From: Nipponacmea schrenckii
Lineage: Eukaryota > Mollusca > Gastropoda > Lottiidae
NCBI GenBank assembly: GCA_030562195.1
Contig: CM060200.1
Coordinates: 11,904,001 to 11,968,000, forward strand
Reading direction: 5' to 3'
DNA length: 64,000 bases
Numbering within the stretch: the first letter of the stretch is position 1; every line of letters starts with the position of its first letter. The notes under the pieces were generated by a model that did not search any database, had not been told where the DNA came from, and worked only from the letters and a program-made list of their open reading frames with translations. Position numbers and translations under genes: made by a program. Below are positions 61,201 through 64,000 of this stretch, in pieces.

Positions 61201-63834
61201 TAGACATGTCCACTGTTTGTTGTTTCATCCGGTATTTCAGTTAAAAAGCCTGATGGTACTGCTTCACATTCTCTGGGCCCCACATCATAAGATGGCATAA
61301 TACTGTTGACAGCTGTCTGGAAAAAAAAAACACAAAAACTATATGCCTGAAGAAGTGCAAAGGAAAATAAAAAAATATCAAATATTCACAGATATTTATT
61401 ATATAGTGCAGTATAGTAAAATATACCTTGTCATTATGTTATTAAGCAAAACAAATTCAATTCGCATATTGGTGTCAATAAACATTTACCCATCCAGATA
61501 ACAAAATATTTTCAATAGATGTATAGAAATATACCGTACCTCCAGTTTCCAGCCATGTTGTTCTAAAATAGCTGCACATGTATCAAAGTCTTCAATGCCA
61601 GTAAAAGCCTAAAAAATGGCAAAAATAATAATTAACTTTCTCATGAATATGATTTACATGGTATTTAGTCACTTTGTCGACAAACTTGTCCACAACCTCG
61701 TCAACACATGCAGTATTGTTTTTATATGCTTTGGCTTCAATTAATACAGAATGAGTTAAAAATACATGGTTTCAAATGTTAAATGATCATTGATTGACAC
61801 ATACATTAGCTTTATAAGCTGTTATCAATGCAGGGTTTGAAATAAGGGGTATCACATTGCAATTTCTAATTAATTAAATAAATGAAATTTTGTGTATGAA
61901 TACGCATATATTATAAAAAGGAATTCTGAATTGTCCCCCTTTCACATGAACTCTCCCAATATGATTGTGTCGACAAGTTTAAATTTGTCGACAAGTTGAC
62001 CGGTAAAATTTTATTGACCAGTTCTATTGGCAATTGACATGTCACTCCAGACTCCCTCAACCAGCTGACTAATAATCAGAGTCGTGATTACACACAGCAA
62101 TTTTAAGACTATTTAAATCAGATGTCTAAAATTTGAGATAATTGTGTCGACTCGAAAGAACCTTAGTTAAAGTGCGAATATATTGTTCTATGAGAGAACT
62201 GCAAATTGGATCGATGCATAGTCTTCATCTTCTGAAGACATAGTATGATGTTAACAGGGCACCACAAAAAGTATACCGTACCAGTAACCCAAAAGTATCT
62301 ATTATATGCCTATCTAGGCTGCAATGTTTACATATTAGATAGTCAAAATCGTAGAAAAAGGGACTACGCTACTAAACACTTTCTTTTATAACAACCACAG
62401 GGTCCATAAATTTAACCACAGGAATTGGAGGAGCCATCAATAGAGTCGTATCACTCACTCACATAGTATATATAAAGACAAGGAACGAAACGACCAAATC
62501 AAAACACGGCACCCCGCCTCAACAAAACATCCCCAAAATGACACTTGCACTTATTTTTTTCGCTTGAAACTTCACACGCACATCACTAAATGGTTCACCT
62601 TTCATTTCCAGCCAAATTTTAGGTCCTTAATTGAAGGGATGGAGCGCAATCCCCTTTTTTTTACAGTTATTTTCATTTGAAATTAGTTTAACAGCCTCAG
62701 CGTCTGTGACGTCACATTTAGCTCCGCACCAAATTTGTGGTAAGGGAAGTAATTATGTGATTCAGACAACAACTGTTCATAGTAATTTACGATCCTTTCT
62801 GTCAATTACATCACAAAATGATATTTTCGGGCTGATTATTGAAATAATGATATTTTTCATTCCCTGCATAACAATTCACATAAATATTTTGATCAAAAGG
62901 TAACAATTAACTTTTTATACAACAATTTCACAATTTAACAGTGGTCTAGATGAAAAATTACTTCCCTTTGCCATTCAGATTGTCGGTTAAAAATGAACAC
63001 TAAATCAAGCAAATAAAAATTTATTACTCTCTCAAATAGATTGGATTAATTATTTTATAAATTTAAACCAATTTCTATCGGTGAAAAGTAAATATTAACA
63101 ATTTTTTATTGACTTCTCTAATTTGGTGCGGAGCTAAATGTGACGTCACAGACGCTGAGGCTGTTAAACTAATTTCTAATGAAAATATCTGTGGAAGAAA
63201 GGGGATTGCACTCCATCCCTTCAATTAAGGACCTAAAATTTGGTTGGAAATGAAAGGTGAACCATTTAGTGATGTGCGTGTGAAGTTTCAAGCGAAAAAA
63301 ATAAGTGGAAGTGTCTTTTTGGGGATGTTTTGGTGAGGCGGGGTGCCGTGTTTTGATTTGGTCGTTTCGTTCCTTGTCTTTATATATACTATGTGAGTGA
63401 GTGATACGACTCTATTGATGGCTCCTCCAATTCCTGTGATTTAACCCACTTATCTGGCACCCTAATCCCTCTTTAATATTTAATCAATAATGTTATTCTA
63501 AGACCATTAATGCTGTTATGAAGCTGATATTCGAATTCTCTTCAAAATATCGATAACTTTTATCCGAATGAAAGATATGACTTGCAACTTACAAGTTGCA
63601 ACATACGATAGGAAAAGATGTTTACTTTTTTACGTTGTAAATAAACGAATGCTTTGTCTTACAATTTTAAAATAAAAAGGGAAATGGCGAGTTGGAAACT
63701 AAAAAAATCGTGGTAATGATTATTTTATCTACAAGACGTGTACAAATTACATTGATAACGATTAAATTCTTCCCTAAACAAGGGAATTATACCTGGAAAT
63801 CAACCAACACTTGATCTCTAGTGTCGTCCGCCAT
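52267..63834 (-). CDS. FAF1: FAF1, UBA/UBL/UAS/UBX adaptor of p97
   Basis: Seventeen exons (high to low): 63793-63834, 61540-61608, 60989-61316, 60520-60608, 59844-59956, 59510-59615, 59074-59157, 58190-58294, 57862-57973, 57207-57270, 56079-56160, 55595-55749, 55181-55317, 54733-54821, 53407-53598, 52821-53036 and 52267-52350. All phases match; 2,067 nt encode 688 aa (human ~650). Order of domains: UBA (1-~45, FTGIEDFDTCAAILEQHGWK); a Ser-rich linker; UBL1 (~124-200, FSVEYRDRNIPVV); UBL2 (~215-310, IPVRHQIWTGWP); an acidic patch (VSSDEDEVIDS); UAS thioredoxin-like domain (~355-500, HPVFFIGSLDDA, LLAIYLHHDGS, NFITWAWDLT); coiled coil (~525-590); UBX (~610-688, EIRFRVQGGDVITRRF, TTYPRRD, KLFPQETL). 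FAF1 binds ubiquitin chains and links clients to p97/VCP for degradation and also modulates death signalling. Introns hold a Tc1/mariner copy, minisatellites and a foldback element. Confidence 0.97.
52545..52735. repeat. ~54-bp tandem repeat in FAF1 intron
   Basis: Three to four diverged units share CAAAGGACAGTAAAAACCTC, TTTTCAAA.ACTTTC and AAAGTGAATGTCTTATTTC. Weaker units may extend left to about 52400. Confidence 0.75.
53795..54707 (+). mobile_element. Degenerate Tc1/mariner transposon in FAF1 intron
   Basis: The inverted ends are CTGAGTACACATGAAAACGCA (53795-53815) and, on the other strand, CTCAGTCCATAAGAAAATGC at 54688-54707. Both are flanked by TA, the Tc1/mariner target. Inside, + strand pieces of a Tc1-type transposase are readable: an HTH-like NTVRNRLQAAGLHARHP (about 54150-54205), FQQDNPRAHT (about 54230) and WPALSPDLSPIEHLWDEFGR (about 54313-54372). 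The frame is broken at several points and only ~0.9 kb remains, so it is inactive. Confidence 0.82.
56250..56965. repeat. 33-bp minisatellite in FAF1 intron, ~20 copies
   Basis: The unit is close to CTGTGACCAAAATAATACC plus TTGTRYYTGTATTA, period 33, with variants at the ends of the array. The period is divisible by three and the unit lacks stops in several frames, so long open frames appear on both strands; I do not treat them as genes. The array lies 90 bp upstream (in transcription) of FAF1 exon 56079-56160. Confidence 0.9.
57483..57650. repeat. ~24-bp tandem repeat in FAF1 intron
   Basis: About seven units of the form GAACACATTCTGAACTCA with a short variable tail (CATG, CGTGAA, GATG). 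Confidence 0.8.
59280..59442 (-). mobile_element. TTAA-type MITE fragment (copy 5), reverse orientation
   Basis: On the minus strand it reads ATAAAGGGTTGTATAGAGG, then CATCAATTTGCACCATTTTG, TTTCAATCATACATCTTAGG and TTCCTGGAATTC. This is the same order of words as the copy at 44116. The outer left end is unclear. Confidence 0.5.
62417..63438. mobile_element. Foldback element with 319-bp inverted repeats, 7-bp target duplication
   Basis: The left arm 62417-62735 and right arm 63120-63438 are near-perfect inverse copies. They begin CACAGGAATTGGAGGAGCC and end at CGGAGCTAAATGTGACGTCA near the inner edge. The interior, 62736-63119, is unique AT-rich DNA. Both sides carry the same 7 bases, ATTTAAC (62410-62416 and 63439-63445). 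No transposase is present. It lies in the first FAF1 intron, about 350 bp downstream of exon 1. Confidence 0.88.
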
Positions 63835-64000
63835 TGTTCCAGTTTAGTCATTGCGCATGCTCAACAGCTTTACCGGAAATTCCAATGTTTACATCATAAA
63901 ATTGAAAATTTTACATAAATGTCTACTAAATCTGAATTCAGGTGCCTAGTTTGCACATAGAAAGAATAAAATTAAGATTACATATAATTTCCCACTGCGA

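Noticed and set aside
1..64000. tRNA, rRNA or other structured RNA genes
   Set aside because: None recognised by eye; a dedicated covariance scan was not possible, so absence is not proven.

Overview
This is a 64 kb piece of an AT-rich animal nuclear genome. The genes are split by many introns with GT-AG borders, and the coding matches are metazoan. The non-coding DNA holds Penelope-like retroelements, Tc1/mariner and hAT-type DNA elements, and tandem-core repeats of the kind called pearl elements in bivalves. A lophotrochozoan, most likely a marine mollusc, is my best inference. No RNA gene, CRISPR array or prokaryotic operon was seen. Five protein-coding genes were reconstructed exon by exon, with phases that join across every intron except where noted. 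1) 62-20161 (-): MFSD1-type lysosomal major-facilitator transporter; its 3' end lies outside the window. 2) 23052-30074 (+): Disabled (DAB) endocytic adaptor, about 939 aa. 3) 34703-37587 (-): calreticulin, 406 aa, ending HDEL. 4) 43680-49561 (+): homologue of vertebrate C19orf44, about 651 aa, function unknown. 5) 52267-63834 (-): FAF1, a UBA/UBL/UAS/UBX ubiquitin-p97 adaptor, about 688 aa. MFSD1 and DAB diverge from a shared 2.9 kb intergenic region. Calreticulin has a perfect ER-stress element about 115 bp upstream of its ATG. The genes do not form one pathway, although DAB (clathrin/AP-2 cargo sorting), calreticulin (ER folding), FAF1 (ER/p97 degradation) and MFSD1 (lysosome) all act in membrane and protein traffic. 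The most unusual part is the 10.9 kb MFSD1 intron at 9223-20139, which holds a four-level nest of mobile DNA. A pearl-like repeat (ends 9272 and 18667) is split by a 5'-truncated Penelope-like element. That insertion is flanked by a 9-bp direct repeat, CACCATCTT, at 9429-9437 and 17570-17578. The Penelope-like element is split by a ~6.5 kb DNA transposon (10746-17256) with ~30-bp inverted ends. The transposon encodes a putative DDE transposase followed by an OTU-protease-like region and a Tudor-like region, and it is itself split by a second pearl-like repeat (15206-16473). I cannot place this transposon in a named superfamily, and it is my main candidate for something little described. A second theme is exon-edge amplification. 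In MFSD1 (about 1778-2640) an exon end with its 5' splice site is tandemly copied about 20 times into the next intron. In DAB (24574-24918) an exon start with its 3' splice site is copied several times into the preceding intron. Other repeats include a 1,022-bp foldback element with 319-bp arms and a 7-bp target duplication, a 33-bp minisatellite, a small TTAA-flanked MITE family, and a second Penelope-like fragment at 42563-43440.
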